From positions 1-64,000 of the forward strand of contig DATLSE010000013.1 in NCBI GenBank assembly GCA_035534295.1: DNA of 64,000 nucleotides, given 5' to 3'. Each line of letters begins with the position of its first letter. The stretch's first letter is position 1. Below are positions 1 to 8,684 of this stretch, piece after piece. The stretch comes from DATKQJ01 sp035534295. Its GTDB lineage: Bacteria > Chloroflexota > Dormibacteria > Dormibacterales > Dormibacteraceae. The notes beneath the pieces are model-generated. The model had not been told where the DNA came from. It was given only the letters and a program-made list of their open reading frames with translations, and did no database searches. Made by a program: the position numbers and the translations under genes.

Positions 1-178
1 AGCGCGCCTGCTTGCGGCGCCACGCCTCGGCCACCAGCCGGCGCCGGAGATCGGTCCGGAAGGAGGGGTCGGGCTCGGCCCCAGGGTGAGCCCGCTCGTA
101 GAGGATCTGCGCGACCTGAATCAGGGCCGGATCGCCCAGGAGGTCGTTCAGCTCGGGGTCCGGGTGCGATCCGCTCAC
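1..178 (-). CDS. Partial hypothetical protein downstream of an ECF sigma factor
   Basis: Only the first 59 codons are in the window; the gene runs off the left edge. Its GTG start overlaps the TGA of the sigma-factor gene (GTGA), so the two should be co-translated. The visible part opens with a short polar stretch (MSGSHPDPELNDLLGD) and then a basic helix around residues 36-59 (FRTDLRRRLVAEAWRRKQ). No membrane segment or zinc-binding motif appears before the edge. Position suggests an anti-sigma factor or another product regulated with the sigma factor, but nothing in the visible residues proves this. Confidence 0.6.
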   Translation of the reverse strand, partial: MSGSHPDPELNDLLGDPALIQVAQILYERAHPGAEPDPSFRTDLRRRLVAEAWRRKQAR

Positions 179-759
179 GTGGCCAGCTCCGAGCGCAGCC
201 GGGTGACTCCCCGGTGGATGAGCAGCTTCACCGCCCCCTGGGTCTTGCCCATGATGCGAGCGATGTCCTCGATCTTGAGGTCCTCCTGGAACTTGAGCAC
301 CAGCGCTTCCCGCTGCTGCGGAGGCAGGGTCTCGACCAGGCTCCAGATGGCGCGTATCTCGTCGTTGCGCTGGGCCGCATCCTCCACGCTGGGTCCGCCC
401 GCGGCGAGCTCGGGCTGGTCGGCGATATCCTCGGCCGGACGCGAGGCGCGGAAGCTGTCGGTGATCGCGTTGGACGCGATCTGATAGAGCCAGGTCACAA
501 AGGGCCGGCCCATGTCCTGATAACGTCCAATGCCCCTGAGGGCCTTCATGAAGACCTCGGAGGTGACGTCCTCGGCGACGGTTTGATCACGGACTCTGGA
601 ATACACAAAGCGATAGATCCGAAGGAAATGGCGGTCATACAGATCGGCGAACGCCGCCGGATCCTGCTGCGCCGAACGAATCAGATCGCTCTCGTCCGGC
701 CCCTCCGGCGGGCCGATCAGGACCGTCTCCTTCCCTCGCTCAAACGAGGCCAGATCCAT
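175..759 (-). CDS. ECF-type RNA polymerase sigma factor
   Basis: A 194-residue sigma-70 family protein of the extracytoplasmic-function type, expected to direct RNA polymerase to a small regulon. Region 2 lies at about residues 38-105 (DLYDRHFLRIYRFVYSRV, then AEDVTSEVFMKAL). Region 4, the helix-turn-helix for the -35 element, lies at about 137-190 (LPPQQREALVLKF, IEDIARIMGKTQGAVK). The first 30 residues are weakly conserved, so the ATG at 759 is probable but not certain. It is divergent from the purine operon and overlaps the following partial gene, the usual sigma plus anti-sigma arrangement. The environmental signal is unknown. Confidence 0.9.
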   Translation of the reverse strand: MDLASFERGKETVLIGPPEGPDESDLIRSAQQDPAAFADLYDRHFLRIYRFVYSRVRDQTVAEDVTSEVFMKALRGIGRYQDMGRPFVTWLYQIASNAITDSFRASRPAEDIADQPELAAGGPSVEDAAQRNDEIRAIWSLVETLPPQQREALVLKFQEDLKIEDIARIMGKTQGAVKLLIHRGVTRLRSELAT

Positions 760-864
760 CGTGGTTACGAAGCGGGACCATGCTGGACCAGCTTAGCCCC
801 CGACCTCTGGCGCCCGGCCTCGGCCCGGCCCGCGGCGGGGGGTGGGAAGGGGCGCTCGGTCGCC

Positions 865-870
865 TATAAT
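865..870 (+). promoter_or_regulatory. Consensus -10 box (TATAAT) of the purine operon
   Basis: A perfect TATAAT in the 159-base gap between the divergent sigma gene and purB. No good -35 hexamer is seen 16-18 bases upstream. Transcription would begin near 877, giving a leader of about 42 bases before the TTG start of purB. That is too short for a purine riboswitch aptamer, so any purine control here would need a protein. Confidence 0.6.
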
Positions 871-918
871 CGAACCCAGCCGCGCCCTCTTCATCGATGA
901 CTGGAGCCTGCCCAGAAC

Positions 919-2223
919 TTGATCGAGCGCTACACCCCTCCTCGCATGGGCGAGGTCTGGTCCGACCGCCGCCGATTCGAGCTCTGGCTCCGAGTCGAGA
1001 TCCTGGCCTGCGAGGCGTGGGCTGAAATCGGGCGCATACCCAGCTCGGCGCTGCCCAAGATTCGCATCGCCGGATTCGATCTCGAGCGCATCGCCGAGGT
1101 CGAAGCGCGGGTAGGTCACGACATGATCGCCTTCCTGACCGTGGTCAATGAGTCCATCGGCCAGCCCGAGGCGCGCTATGTCCACCTTGGGCTGACCAGC
1201 TCCGACGTCATCGACACCGCCCTGGCGCTGCAGCTGGGCGAGGCGGCCGACCTGATCCAGGCCGATCTGGGCCGCCTTCGAGAGGCGGCACTCGCACTGG
1301 CTCTGCGTCATCGGCGCACCCTCATGGTGGGGCGCACCCACGGCATCCACGCCGAGCCGATCACGTTCGGGTTCAAGGTCGCGGGTTGGGTGGCCGAACT
1401 CGATCGGGCGCGCGCACGTCTGGTCCGCGCCGCCGGGGAGGTCCGGGTGGGCAAGCTCTCCGGGCCCGTCGGCTCCCACGCCACCCTCGATCCCCGGGTT
1501 GAGACCTACGTCTGCGAGCACCTGGGGCTGGAGGTGGATCCGATCAGCACCCAGGTGGTCTCGCGCGACCATCACGCCGCCTTCACCTCCGCCCTGGCCC
1601 TGGCCGCGGCCTCGATGGAGAGGATCGCGCTCGAGATCCGGCACCTGCAACGGAGCGAGGTGGCCGAGGTCTTCGAGCCCTTCGGAGCGGAGCAGAAGGG
1701 CAGTTCGGCCATGCCCCACAAGCGCAATCCAGTGCTTACCGAGCGGGTCTGCGGCCTGGCCCGGGTGGTCCGCGGTTACGCTCAGACCGAGCTTGAGAAC
1801 GTCGCTCTGTGGCACGAGCGTGACATCAGCCACAGCTCGGCCGAGCGCGTCATCCTGCCCGACGCCTGCTGTCTGGTCGACTACATGGCGCAGCAGATGA
1901 CCGCGGTCCTGACCGGACTCGAGGTCAGGGCCGAGCGCATGCTCGCCAATCTGGGGCTGGGCGGTGGCCTGGTCTACTCCCAGCGCGTCATGCTGGCCCT
2001 GGTCGAGGCCGGCATGTCGCGCGAGGAGGCTTACGCCCGGGTGCAGGCGGCGGCCCTGGCCGCGCTCCGCGGCGAGGGTGGATTCAGATCCAACCTCGAG
2101 GCAGAGGCCGTGATCACCAAGCACCTGCCGAATGGCCTGGATGCCATCTTCAGCCCGGACGACTATCTGGTTCATCTCGACCTGGCCTTCGACCGGCTGG
2201 GTGTGGCACAGGAGGCGATGTGA
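919..2223 (+). CDS. purB: Adenylosuccinate lyase
   Basis: Catalyses two steps: SAICAR to AICAR plus fumarate in IMP synthesis, and adenylosuccinate to AMP plus fumarate. The 434-residue length matches the family. The fumarase-superfamily signature loop SSAMPHKRNP is present at about residues 264-273, and TSSDVIDTA at about 94-102 is the substrate-binding loop. The start is a TTG that gives the usual N-terminus MIERYT..MGEVW; upstream ATGs are out of frame. It is the first gene of a nine-gene pur operon and its stop overlaps the purC start. Confidence 0.97.
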   Translation: MIERYTPPRMGEVWSDRRRFELWLRVEILACEAWAEIGRIPSSALPKIRIAGFDLERIAEVEARVGHDMIAFLTVVNESIGQPEARYVHLGLTSSDVIDTALALQLGEAADLIQADLGRLREAALALALRHRRTLMVGRTHGIHAEPITFGFKVAGWVAELDRARARLVRAAGEVRVGKLSGPVGSHATLDPRVETYVCEHLGLEVDPISTQVVSRDHHAAFTSALALAAASMERIALEIRHLQRSEVAEVFEPFGAEQKGSSAMPHKRNPVLTERVCGLARVVRGYAQTELENVALWHERDISHSSAERVILPDACCLVDYMAQQMTAVLTGLEVRAERMLANLGLGGGLVYSQRVMLALVEAGMSREEAYARVQAAALAALRGEGGFRSNLEAEAVITKHLPNGLDAIFSPDDYLVHLDLAFDRLGVAQEAM

Positions 2224-3143
2224 ACGTGGTGGAACCTGGACCGGCTTTTCTCAACAGCGAGCTCGATCTTCCGCTCTTCTCACGGGGCAAGGTGCGGGAC
2301 ACCTACGAGCTCTCCGACGAGCGGCTTCTAATGGTCACCACCGATCGCATCTCCGCCTACGACCACGTACTTCCGACCGGGATCCCCGATCGGGGTAAGG
2401 TGCTGACCCAGCTCTCCATCTTCTGGTTCGGTCAGACCCACGGGTTCCAGGAGAACCACCTCATATCGGGCGTGGTGCCCGACCTCCCGCCGGAGTTGAG
2501 GGACCGCCGCGACGAACTCGCCGGTCGCTTCATGATCGTCAAGCGGGCCCAGCGCATCGACATCGAGTGCGTGGTCCGCGGGTACCTCGCCGGCAGCGCC
2601 TGGGCCGAGTACCAGCAGACCGGCACCGTGGCCGGGGAGCCCTTGGAGCCCGGGCTGGAGGAGAGTCAGCGGCTGCCGCAGCCGGCCTTCACCCCCGCCA
2701 CCAAGGAGGACTCGGGGCACGACGAGAACATCAGCTACGAGCAGATGCGCGGGATTGTGGGGCCGGACCTGGCCCAGCGCATCCGCGAGGCCAGCCTGCA
2801 GCTCTATGACCACGCCGCCAAGCTGAGCGAGGCGCGCGGACTGATCCTGGCCGACACCAAATTCGAGTTCGGTCTGCTCGACGACCGCTTGATCCTGATC
2901 GACGAGGTGCTGACCCCGGACAGCTCGCGCTTCTGGGACCGCGGGCTCTATCGGGTGGGCAGCTCGCCCGAGTCGTACGACAAGCAGTTCGTCCGCGACT
3001 GGCTCTCAGGTAGCGGCTGGGACCGGCACTCGGAGCCTCCCGAGCTGCCTAAGGAGATCGTGGCCCAGACCCGGGAACGGTATCTGACCGCCTACCAGCG
3101 GTTGGTGGGTCAGAGCCTGTTTCCGGCCAAGGAGAGGGTGTGA
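2220..3143 (+). CDS. purC: SAICAR synthase (phosphoribosylaminoimidazole-succinocarboxamide synthase)
   Basis: ATP-dependent ligation of aspartate to CAIR, giving SAICAR. The 307-residue protein has the N-terminal strand pattern LFSRGKVRDTYEL (residues 18-30), the central RRAQRIDIECVVRGYLAGSAW-type block (here KRAQRIDIECVV, then RGYLAGSAWAEYQQTG) and the C-terminal LTPDSSRFW motif. It is of the longer SAICAR synthase class rather than the short 240-residue class. GTG start in a GTGA overlap with purB, so expression is translationally coupled. Confidence 0.97.
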   Translation: MNVVEPGPAFLNSELDLPLFSRGKVRDTYELSDERLLMVTTDRISAYDHVLPTGIPDRGKVLTQLSIFWFGQTHGFQENHLISGVVPDLPPELRDRRDELAGRFMIVKRAQRIDIECVVRGYLAGSAWAEYQQTGTVAGEPLEPGLEESQRLPQPAFTPATKEDSGHDENISYEQMRGIVGPDLAQRIREASLQLYDHAAKLSEARGLILADTKFEFGLLDDRLILIDEVLTPDSSRFWDRGLYRVGSSPESYDKQFVRDWLSGSGWDRHSEPPELPKEIVAQTRERYLTAYQRLVGQSLFPAKERV

Positions 3144-3394
3144 AGGCGCGCGTCATCGTGACGCCCAAGCCGGTGGTGAACGACCCCCAGGGGGCGACCG
3201 TGGGCCAGGGCCTGCGGGCCCTGGGCTTCCCCGAGGTGCGTGGGGTGAGGATGGGCAAGTTCATCGAGCTCGACCTCGACCTGAGCGAGGTCGCGGGCGC
3301 GAACGCGCGAGTCGAGGAGATGTGCCGCCGGCTGCTGGCCAACCACGTCATCGAGGACTATCGGTTCGAGATCGAGGCTCCGCCCGGCCCGTGA
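3140..3394 (+). CDS. purS: Phosphoribosylformylglycinamidine synthase subunit PurS
   Basis: Small structural subunit of the three-part FGAM synthase (PurS-PurQ-PurL); it bridges the glutaminase and the synthetase and allows ammonia transfer. The 84-residue length is typical. Recognisable features are the N-terminal strand (ARVIVTPKP), the VGQGLRALGFPEVRGVRMGKFIEL block and the C-terminal LLANHVIEDYRFEIE. It overlaps purC upstream and purQ downstream by four bases each, matching the fixed stoichiometry of the complex. Confidence 0.96.
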   Translation: MKARVIVTPKPVVNDPQGATVGQGLRALGFPEVRGVRMGKFIELDLDLSEVAGANARVEEMCRRLLANHVIEDYRFEIEAPPGP

Positions 3395-4095
3395 AGTTTG
3401 GCGTGGTCGTCTTTCCCGGGACCTGGTCTGATAAGGACTTCGGATGGGTTATCGATCGGGTCCTGGGCCAGGAGCTGCGCTATCTCTGGCACAAGGATCC
3501 CGACCTCCACGGGGTGGATTGCGTGGTCATTCCGGGCGGCTTCGCCCATGGCGACTATCTGCGCTGCGGGGCCATCGCCCGCTTCTCGCCCGTGATGGAG
3601 AGCGTGCGCTCGTTCGCCGATCGAGGGGGGCTGGTCTGGGGCAGCTGCAACGGCTTCCAGATCCTTTGCGAGTCGGGCCTTCTGCCCGGTGCCCTGCTCC
3701 CCAACGAGGGCAGCCGCTTCATCTGTGAGTGGACCCATCTGGTGTGCGAACGCACCGATCTGGCCTTCACCCGCCAGTTCCAAGACCGCCCGGTCGTGCG
3801 TTTGCCCATCTCCCACGGCCAGGGCAACTACTTCGCAGACCCGGCCACGCTCTCGCGCCTGGAGCAGGCTGGGCAGGTGGTGTTTCGGTATTCCGACGCC
3901 GAGGGCCGGGTCGAGGCCAGGTCCAACCCCAACGGCTCTGTGCACAACATCGCGGGCCTGGTCAACGCGCGCGGCAATGTCCTGGGCATGATGCCGCACC
4001 CCGAACGGTGCGCGGAGGCCGAGCTCGGCGGCGAGGACGGACGCTCGATGTTCCAGAGCCTGATCGAATGGGGATTGGAGGTGCTGACGGCGTGA
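3391..4095 (+). CDS. purQ: Phosphoribosylformylglycinamidine synthase subunit PurQ (glutaminase)
   Basis: Class I glutamine amidotransferase that feeds ammonia to PurL. The GTG at 3391 gives MKFGVVVFPGTWSDKDF, the normal family start, and overlaps the purS stop. The nucleophile is the cysteine in WGSCNGFQIL (about residue 87). The histidine-glutamate pair is in MMPHPERCAE near the C-terminus (about 209-211). Length 234 residues, slightly longer than the Bacillus enzyme. An open frame continues upstream to 3322, but that part lies inside purS and is not conserved. Confidence 0.96.
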   Translation: MKFGVVVFPGTWSDKDFGWVIDRVLGQELRYLWHKDPDLHGVDCVVIPGGFAHGDYLRCGAIARFSPVMESVRSFADRGGLVWGSCNGFQILCESGLLPGALLPNEGSRFICEWTHLVCERTDLAFTRQFQDRPVVRLPISHGQGNYFADPATLSRLEQAGQVVFRYSDAEGRVEARSNPNGSVHNIAGLVNARGNVLGMMPHPERCAEAELGGEDGRSMFQSLIEWGLEVLTA

Positions 4096-6287
4096 GCCTG
4101 GGATTGGACGATCGCGCCCTGCGCGAGGTGGCTCTGACCCGCGAGGAGTACGAGGCGATCGTGCGGACCCTGGGCCGGGCTCCCAATTCGGTCGAGCTCG
4201 GCATGCTGGGCGTGCTCTGGTCGGAGCACTGCAGCTACAAGTCGTCGCGCGGGTTGCTGCGGCGGCTGCCCAGCTCTGGTGGCCGCGTCCTGCAGGGTCC
4301 GGGCGAGAACGCCGGCGCGGTCGACGTGGGCCAGGGATGGGCGGTCGTTTTCAAGGTCGAATCGCACAATCATCCTTCCGCGATCGAGCCCTTTCAGGGG
4401 GCGGCGACCGGGGTGGGCGGGATCGTGCGCGACGTGATCGCGATGGGGGCTCGGCCGATTGCGCTCCTCGACTCGCTGCGTTTCGGGCCCCTACCCCAGA
4501 GCCGGCATCACTTCGAATCGGTGGTGGCGGGGGTGGGCGCCTACGGCAACTGCATGGGCATCCCCACGGTGGGGGGGGAGCTCTACTTCGATCCCTCCTA
4601 CGCCGGCAACCCTCTGGTCAATGCCATGTGCGTTGGCCTGGTGCGCGGCGACCGCCTGATGCGGGCTCGGGCCGAAGGTCCGGGCAACCTGCTGCTTCTG
4701 GTGGGGTCGCCCACCGGCCGCGACGGGATCCATGGCGCCGCCTTCGCCTCGCTCGAGCTCGACGGCCACTCCGAGGAGCGCCGTCCGGCGGTTCAGGTGG
4801 GCAATCCGTTCTTGGAGAAATGCCTGCTCGAGGCCTGCATGGATCTGAGCGGGGCCCCCGGGGTGGTCGCGCTGCAGGACCTGGGCGCGGCCGGGCTGAC
4901 CAGCGCGGTGGCCGAGGCCGCCGATCGGGCCGGGGCGGGGGCGCGCATACACGTCGACCGTGTGCCCCGGCGCGAGCTCGGCATGAGCCCCTACGAGGTC
5001 ATGCTCTCCGAGTCCCAGGAGCGGATGCTGTTGGCGGTTGAGCCCGACCATCTGGAGCAGATCCGAGCCGTCTTCGAGTCCTGGGACCTGGAGGCGGCGG
5101 TGGTGGGAGAGGTCATCGCCGAGGCCCGGCTGGAGGTCTTTGAGGCCGGGGTCGAGTGCGCCTCCCTGCCCCTCGATCTGCTCACCCGCGGCGCCCCCGA
5201 GCGTCACTTGAGATCGCAGGCCCCCGCACCCCCGGCCACCTTCGAGCTGCGCTTGGAGGAGGACATGAGCGCGGTCCTCAAGCGCCTCATGGCCAGCCCC
5301 AACCTGTGCAGCCGGCGCTCGGTCTATCGCCAGTACGATCACATGGTCGGCAACTCCACTCTGGTCCTGCCTGGCGGCGACGCCGCCGTCGTGCGCATTC
5401 GAGATACGGCCCTGGCCCTGGCCCTGACCATCGACGCCAACGCCCGCTACTGCGGGCTGGATCCCTACGTCGGAGCTCAGATCGCGGTCGCCGAGGCGGC
5501 CCGCAACGTGGTCGCGGTCGGGGCCCGGCCGCTCGCGGTGACCGACGGCCTCAACTTCGGCAACCCCGAGCGGCCCGAGATCTTCTGGCAGCTGGAGCAG
5601 GCGGTGGCAGGGATCAGCGCGGCCTGCCGCGCCCTGGAACTGCCGGTGGTGAGTGGAAACGTCAGCCTTTACAACGAGTCCGAGGCGCACGGCGCCATCC
5701 TGCCCACCCCGGTCATCGGCATGGTGGGACTGATCGATGACGCCTCGCTCCGCCTCGAGTCCGGCCTCAAAGAGGAGGGCGACTTCGTGCTCCTGGTCGG
5801 GCTGACCCGGGACGAGATGGGGGGGTCGGAGTACCTGCGTGTGATCCAGGGCGAGGTTGCCGGACCTCCCCCGACGGTCGATCTGAGAGCGGAGCGCGCC
5901 GCGCACGAATTCATCCTCGCGGCCGCCGCCCAGGGTCTTCTGCGCTCCGCCCACGACGTGGCGGAGGGAGGCATGCTGGTGGCACTGGCGGAATCGGCTC
6001 TGAACGGCGGCATCGGAGTGCACTGCTCCGCGCTCCGCCCCCAGAGCGAGCTCGGATTGATCCCCGCCCTGTTTGCCGAGAGCCAGGGTCGATTCATCAT
6101 CAGCGCCCCCTCGCGCACCATGCCCGCGCTGCAGTCGCTGGCCCGCCGGCACCGCGTCGACGTTGAGCTGCTCGGGTTGGCGGGCGGCGATCGGATCGAA
6201 TTCGAGGGCCAGGTGAGCGTGGGCCTGGGCGAGCTGAGGGCGCTTTGGGAGGCCGGGCTGGCCCCCTCTGACAACGTGGGGGACTAG
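4092..6287 (+). CDS. purL: Phosphoribosylformylglycinamidine synthase subunit PurL
   Basis: ATP-dependent synthetase of the FGAM synthase complex. The GTG at 4092 overlaps the purQ stop and yields a 731-residue protein, the size of the small PurL of Bacillus and Thermotoga and not the fused proteobacterial form. Landmarks are LGVLWSEHCSYKSSR near residues 36-50, VFKVESHNHPSAIEPFQGAATGVGG-type ATP site around 86-110 (KVESHNHPSAIEP), and the second-half repeat beginning near VGNSTLVLPGGDAAVVR. The frame stays open upstream to 3729, but that stretch is antiparallel shadow of purQ in another frame. Confidence 0.97.
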   Translation: MSLGLDDRALREVALTREEYEAIVRTLGRAPNSVELGMLGVLWSEHCSYKSSRGLLRRLPSSGGRVLQGPGENAGAVDVGQGWAVVFKVESHNHPSAIEPFQGAATGVGGIVRDVIAMGARPIALLDSLRFGPLPQSRHHFESVVAGVGAYGNCMGIPTVGGELYFDPSYAGNPLVNAMCVGLVRGDRLMRARAEGPGNLLLLVGSPTGRDGIHGAAFASLELDGHSEERRPAVQVGNPFLEKCLLEACMDLSGAPGVVALQDLGAAGLTSAVAEAADRAGAGARIHVDRVPRRELGMSPYEVMLSESQERMLLAVEPDHLEQIRAVFESWDLEAAVVGEVIAEARLEVFEAGVECASLPLDLLTRGAPERHLRSQAPAPPATFELRLEEDMSAVLKRLMASPNLCSRRSVYRQYDHMVGNSTLVLPGGDAAVVRIRDTALALALTIDANARYCGLDPYVGAQIAVAEAARNVVAVGARPLAVTDGLNFGNPERPEIFWQLEQAVAGISAACRALELPVVSGNVSLYNESEAHGAILPTPVIGMVGLIDDASLRLESGLKEEGDFVLLVGLTRDEMGGSEYLRVIQGEVAGPPPTVDLRAERAAHEFILAAAAQGLLRSAHDVAEGGMLVALAESALNGGIGVHCSALRPQSELGLIPALFAESQGRFIISAPSRTMPALQSLARRHRVDVELLGLAGGDRIEFEGQVSVGLGELRALWEAGLAPSDNVGD

Positions 6288-6291
6288 ATCA

Positions 6292-7716
6292 GTGTGTGGC
6301 ATCTTCGGCATTCAATCGCACCGGGTGGACGTGGCCAACCTGACCTATTTCGGCCTCTTCGCGCTCCAGCACCGGGGTCAGGAGTCCGCCGGCATCGCGG
6401 TCGGGGACGGCCAGGAGGTGCACATCCATCGCGACATGGGACTGGTGGCTCAGGTCTTCTCGCCCCAGTCGATCGAGGATCTGCGCGGTTTCGCCGCCAT
6501 CGGCCACACCCGCTACTCGACCACGGGATCGAGCCGGACCGACAACGCCCATCCCCTGCCCTTTGAGCATCCCACCCTGGGCCCGGGCGCCCTGGCCCAC
6601 AACGGCAACCTGATCAACGCCGCCGCCATCCGGCGTGAGCTGGAAGCGGCGGGGGCGCACTTTGAAACCGGGCTTGACACCGAGGTCATGGCACGGCTGA
6701 TCGAGCAGACCCATGGCGCGAGTTGGGAGGAGGTGCTGCGCCGGGCTTTTGGCCGCGTGATCGGGGCCTACTCCTGCGCCATCGTGACCGCGGACTCGGT
6801 CATCGCTCTGCGCGACCCCTACGGATTCCGGCCCCTGAGCCTGGGTTACATCCCCCTTCCCGGCCAGCCCGCTCACGTCGTCGCCTCGGAGACCTGCGCT
6901 CTTGATACCGTCAACGCCACCTTCGTGCGCGAGGTCCGCCCGGGCGAACTGGTGATCATGAACGACCACGGGCTCAGCTCAACCCAATTCCAGGCCTCCG
7001 GTCGCCACGCCATGTGCCTGTTCGAATTCATCTATTTCGCCCGCCCGGATTCGGTGATCATGAACTGCGAGCTCGAGGAGGCTCGGCTCCGCATGGGGCG
7101 TGAGCTGGCCCTGGAGCTGCCGGTTGACGCCGACATGGTTATCGGCCTGCCCGACTCGGGCACCCCGGCGGCGATCGGATACGCCGAGGCGTGCGGACTG
7201 CCCTTCCGCGAGGGGCTGGTCAAGAGCCGCTACATCAACCGCACCTTCATCGAGCCCGACCAATCCCTGCGCGAGGCGGGGGTGGTACTGAAGCTGAATC
7301 CGCTCAAGCGCTCGCTTCGGGGCAAGCGGCTGGTGGTGGTCGACGACTCCATCGTCCGCGGCACCACCATGCGCCGGATCATCGAACAGCTCCGGCGCGC
7401 GGGAGCGAGCCAGGTGCACGTCCGCGTGTCGAGCCCGCCGATGCGGTTTCCGTGCTTCATGGGGGTCGACATCGGATCCACCAAGCAGCTGGTCGCCGCG
7501 GGCCGGACGGTGGACGAGGTGAGAGAGCACATCGGGGCCGACTCACTGGCCTACCTCTCCATCCCTGCGCTCATACGCGCCATCGGTCACGGGGCCGAGG
7601 CCGAGTTCTGCCGGGCCTGCTTCGACGGAGCCTATCCGGTCCCGGTACCGCAGCAGCTGGAGATGGACAAGATGGCGTTTGAGCCCGTGGCCGGGGCCAT
7701 ACCGGCGGTGCCGTGA
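6292..7716 (+). CDS. purF: Amidophosphoribosyltransferase (iron-sulfur type, no propeptide)
   Basis: Commits PRPP to purine synthesis: glutamine plus PRPP to phosphoribosylamine. The GTG start places the catalytic cysteine at position 2 (MCGIFGIQ), so only the initiator methionine needs removal. The PRPP loop VVVDDSIVRGTT lies at about residues 348-359. Four cysteines occupy the positions of the Bacillus-type cluster ligands: C242 (AMCLFEFIYFARPDS), C388 (PCFMGVD), C440 and C443 (CRAC). The enzyme therefore looks like a 4Fe-4S form that lacks the cleaved propeptide known from Bacillus. 474 residues; four bases after purL. Confidence 0.96.
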   Translation: MCGIFGIQSHRVDVANLTYFGLFALQHRGQESAGIAVGDGQEVHIHRDMGLVAQVFSPQSIEDLRGFAAIGHTRYSTTGSSRTDNAHPLPFEHPTLGPGALAHNGNLINAAAIRRELEAAGAHFETGLDTEVMARLIEQTHGASWEEVLRRAFGRVIGAYSCAIVTADSVIALRDPYGFRPLSLGYIPLPGQPAHVVASETCALDTVNATFVREVRPGELVIMNDHGLSSTQFQASGRHAMCLFEFIYFARPDSVIMNCELEEARLRMGRELALELPVDADMVIGLPDSGTPAAIGYAEACGLPFREGLVKSRYINRTFIEPDQSLREAGVVLKLNPLKRSLRGKRLVVVDDSIVRGTTMRRIIEQLRRAGASQVHVRVSSPPMRFPCFMGVDIGSTKQLVAAGRTVDEVREHIGADSLAYLSIPALIRAIGHGAEAEFCRACFDGAYPVPVPQQLEMDKMAFEPVAGAIPAVP

Positions 7717-8684
7717 GCGACCGCGAGCTCAGCTACGTCGGCGCCGGGGTCGATATCGACGCCTACACCCGCATGCTCGAGCGAGCGCGGCCGCTGATCG
7801 AGGCGACCCAGGGTGCCGGCGTCGTGACCGGGGTCGGCCCCTTCGCCGGCCTCTTCGAACTGCCCGGCGGTGGTGGCTTCCTGGCCGCGTCAGCGGACGG
7901 GGTGGGAACCAAGATCAAGGTCGCCATCGCATCCGGTCAGCATCGGGGAGTGGGCGTGGACCTGGTCAACCACTGCGTCAACGACATCGCCACCGCCGGA
8001 GCCCGCCCCCTCTTCTTCCTCGACTACTTCGCCGCCGGCAAGCTCGACCCCGACGTCTTCGGCCAGGTGGTCGCGGGCTTAAGTCAGGCCTGTGTGGAGA
8101 ACGGTTGCGCCCTGCTTGGAGGGGAGACGGCGGAGATGCCGGGCGTGTATGCCGCGGGCGATTACGATCTGGCCGGTTTCGTGGTCGGCTTCGTCGAGCC
8201 TCAGCGCCGGCCGGAGATGGTGCGCGAGGGCGACGTCCTGGTCGGACTGAGCGCCAGCGGGCTGCACACCAACGGATATGCTCTAGCCCGCCAGGTGTTC
8301 GCCGAGACGCCCCTGGACCACGTCTTCCCCGAGCTCGGCCGTCCCCTTGACCAGGTCCTGCTGGAACCTCATCGCTCCTACCTGAAGGAGCTCCAGGCGC
8401 TGGACTGGAAGGCGGCGGCGCACATCACCGGGGGTGGGCTGGCGGACAACGTACCGCGGGCTCTCCCCGAGGGCCTGGGGGCCGAGCTCGATCGCGCCGC
8501 CTGGAGCGTTCCGCCCATATTCCAGCTCATCCAGCGCCTGGGCGGAATCGACGAGGCCGAGATGTTCAGGACCTTCAACATGGGCCTGGGCATGATCCTG
8601 ATCTGCGCCAGCGCGCCCCGCGGCTTTCCGGTCGTGGGCCGGGTGGTGAAGGCCGGCAACGGCCCGAGGGTCCGCTGGAACTGA
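7713..8684 (+). CDS. purM: Phosphoribosylformylglycinamidine cyclo-ligase (AIR synthase)
   Basis: Closes the imidazole ring of FGAM to AIR with ATP. 323 residues, slightly short at the C-terminus relative to the E. coli enzyme (345). The characteristic glycine-rich ATP region LPGGGGFLAASADGVGTKIKVA is present as LPGG..FLAASADGVGTK around residues 50-70, with CVNDIATAGARPLFFLDY near 87-104 and GGETAEMPGVY near 133-143. Begins with GTG inside the purF stop and ends in an ATGA overlap with purN. Confidence 0.96.
   Translation: MSDRELSYVGAGVDIDAYTRMLERARPLIEATQGAGVVTGVGPFAGLFELPGGGGFLAASADGVGTKIKVAIASGQHRGVGVDLVNHCVNDIATAGARPLFFLDYFAAGKLDPDVFGQVVAGLSQACVENGCALLGGETAEMPGVYAAGDYDLAGFVVGFVEPQRRPEMVREGDVLVGLSASGLHTNGYALARQVFAETPLDHVFPELGRPLDQVLLEPHRSYLKELQALDWKAAAHITGGGLADNVPRALPEGLGAELDRAAWSVPPIFQLIQRLGGIDEAEMFRTFNMGLGMILICASAPRGFPVVGRVVKAGNGPRVRWN

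Noticed and set aside
876..918. Purine riboswitch ahead of purB
   Set aside because: The leader after the -10 box is about 42 bases and lacks the three-way-junction pattern.
4491..6311. A 606-codon minus-strand frame opposite purL
   Set aside because: Pure antisense shadow of purL with His/Gln/Gly-rich composition and no motifs.
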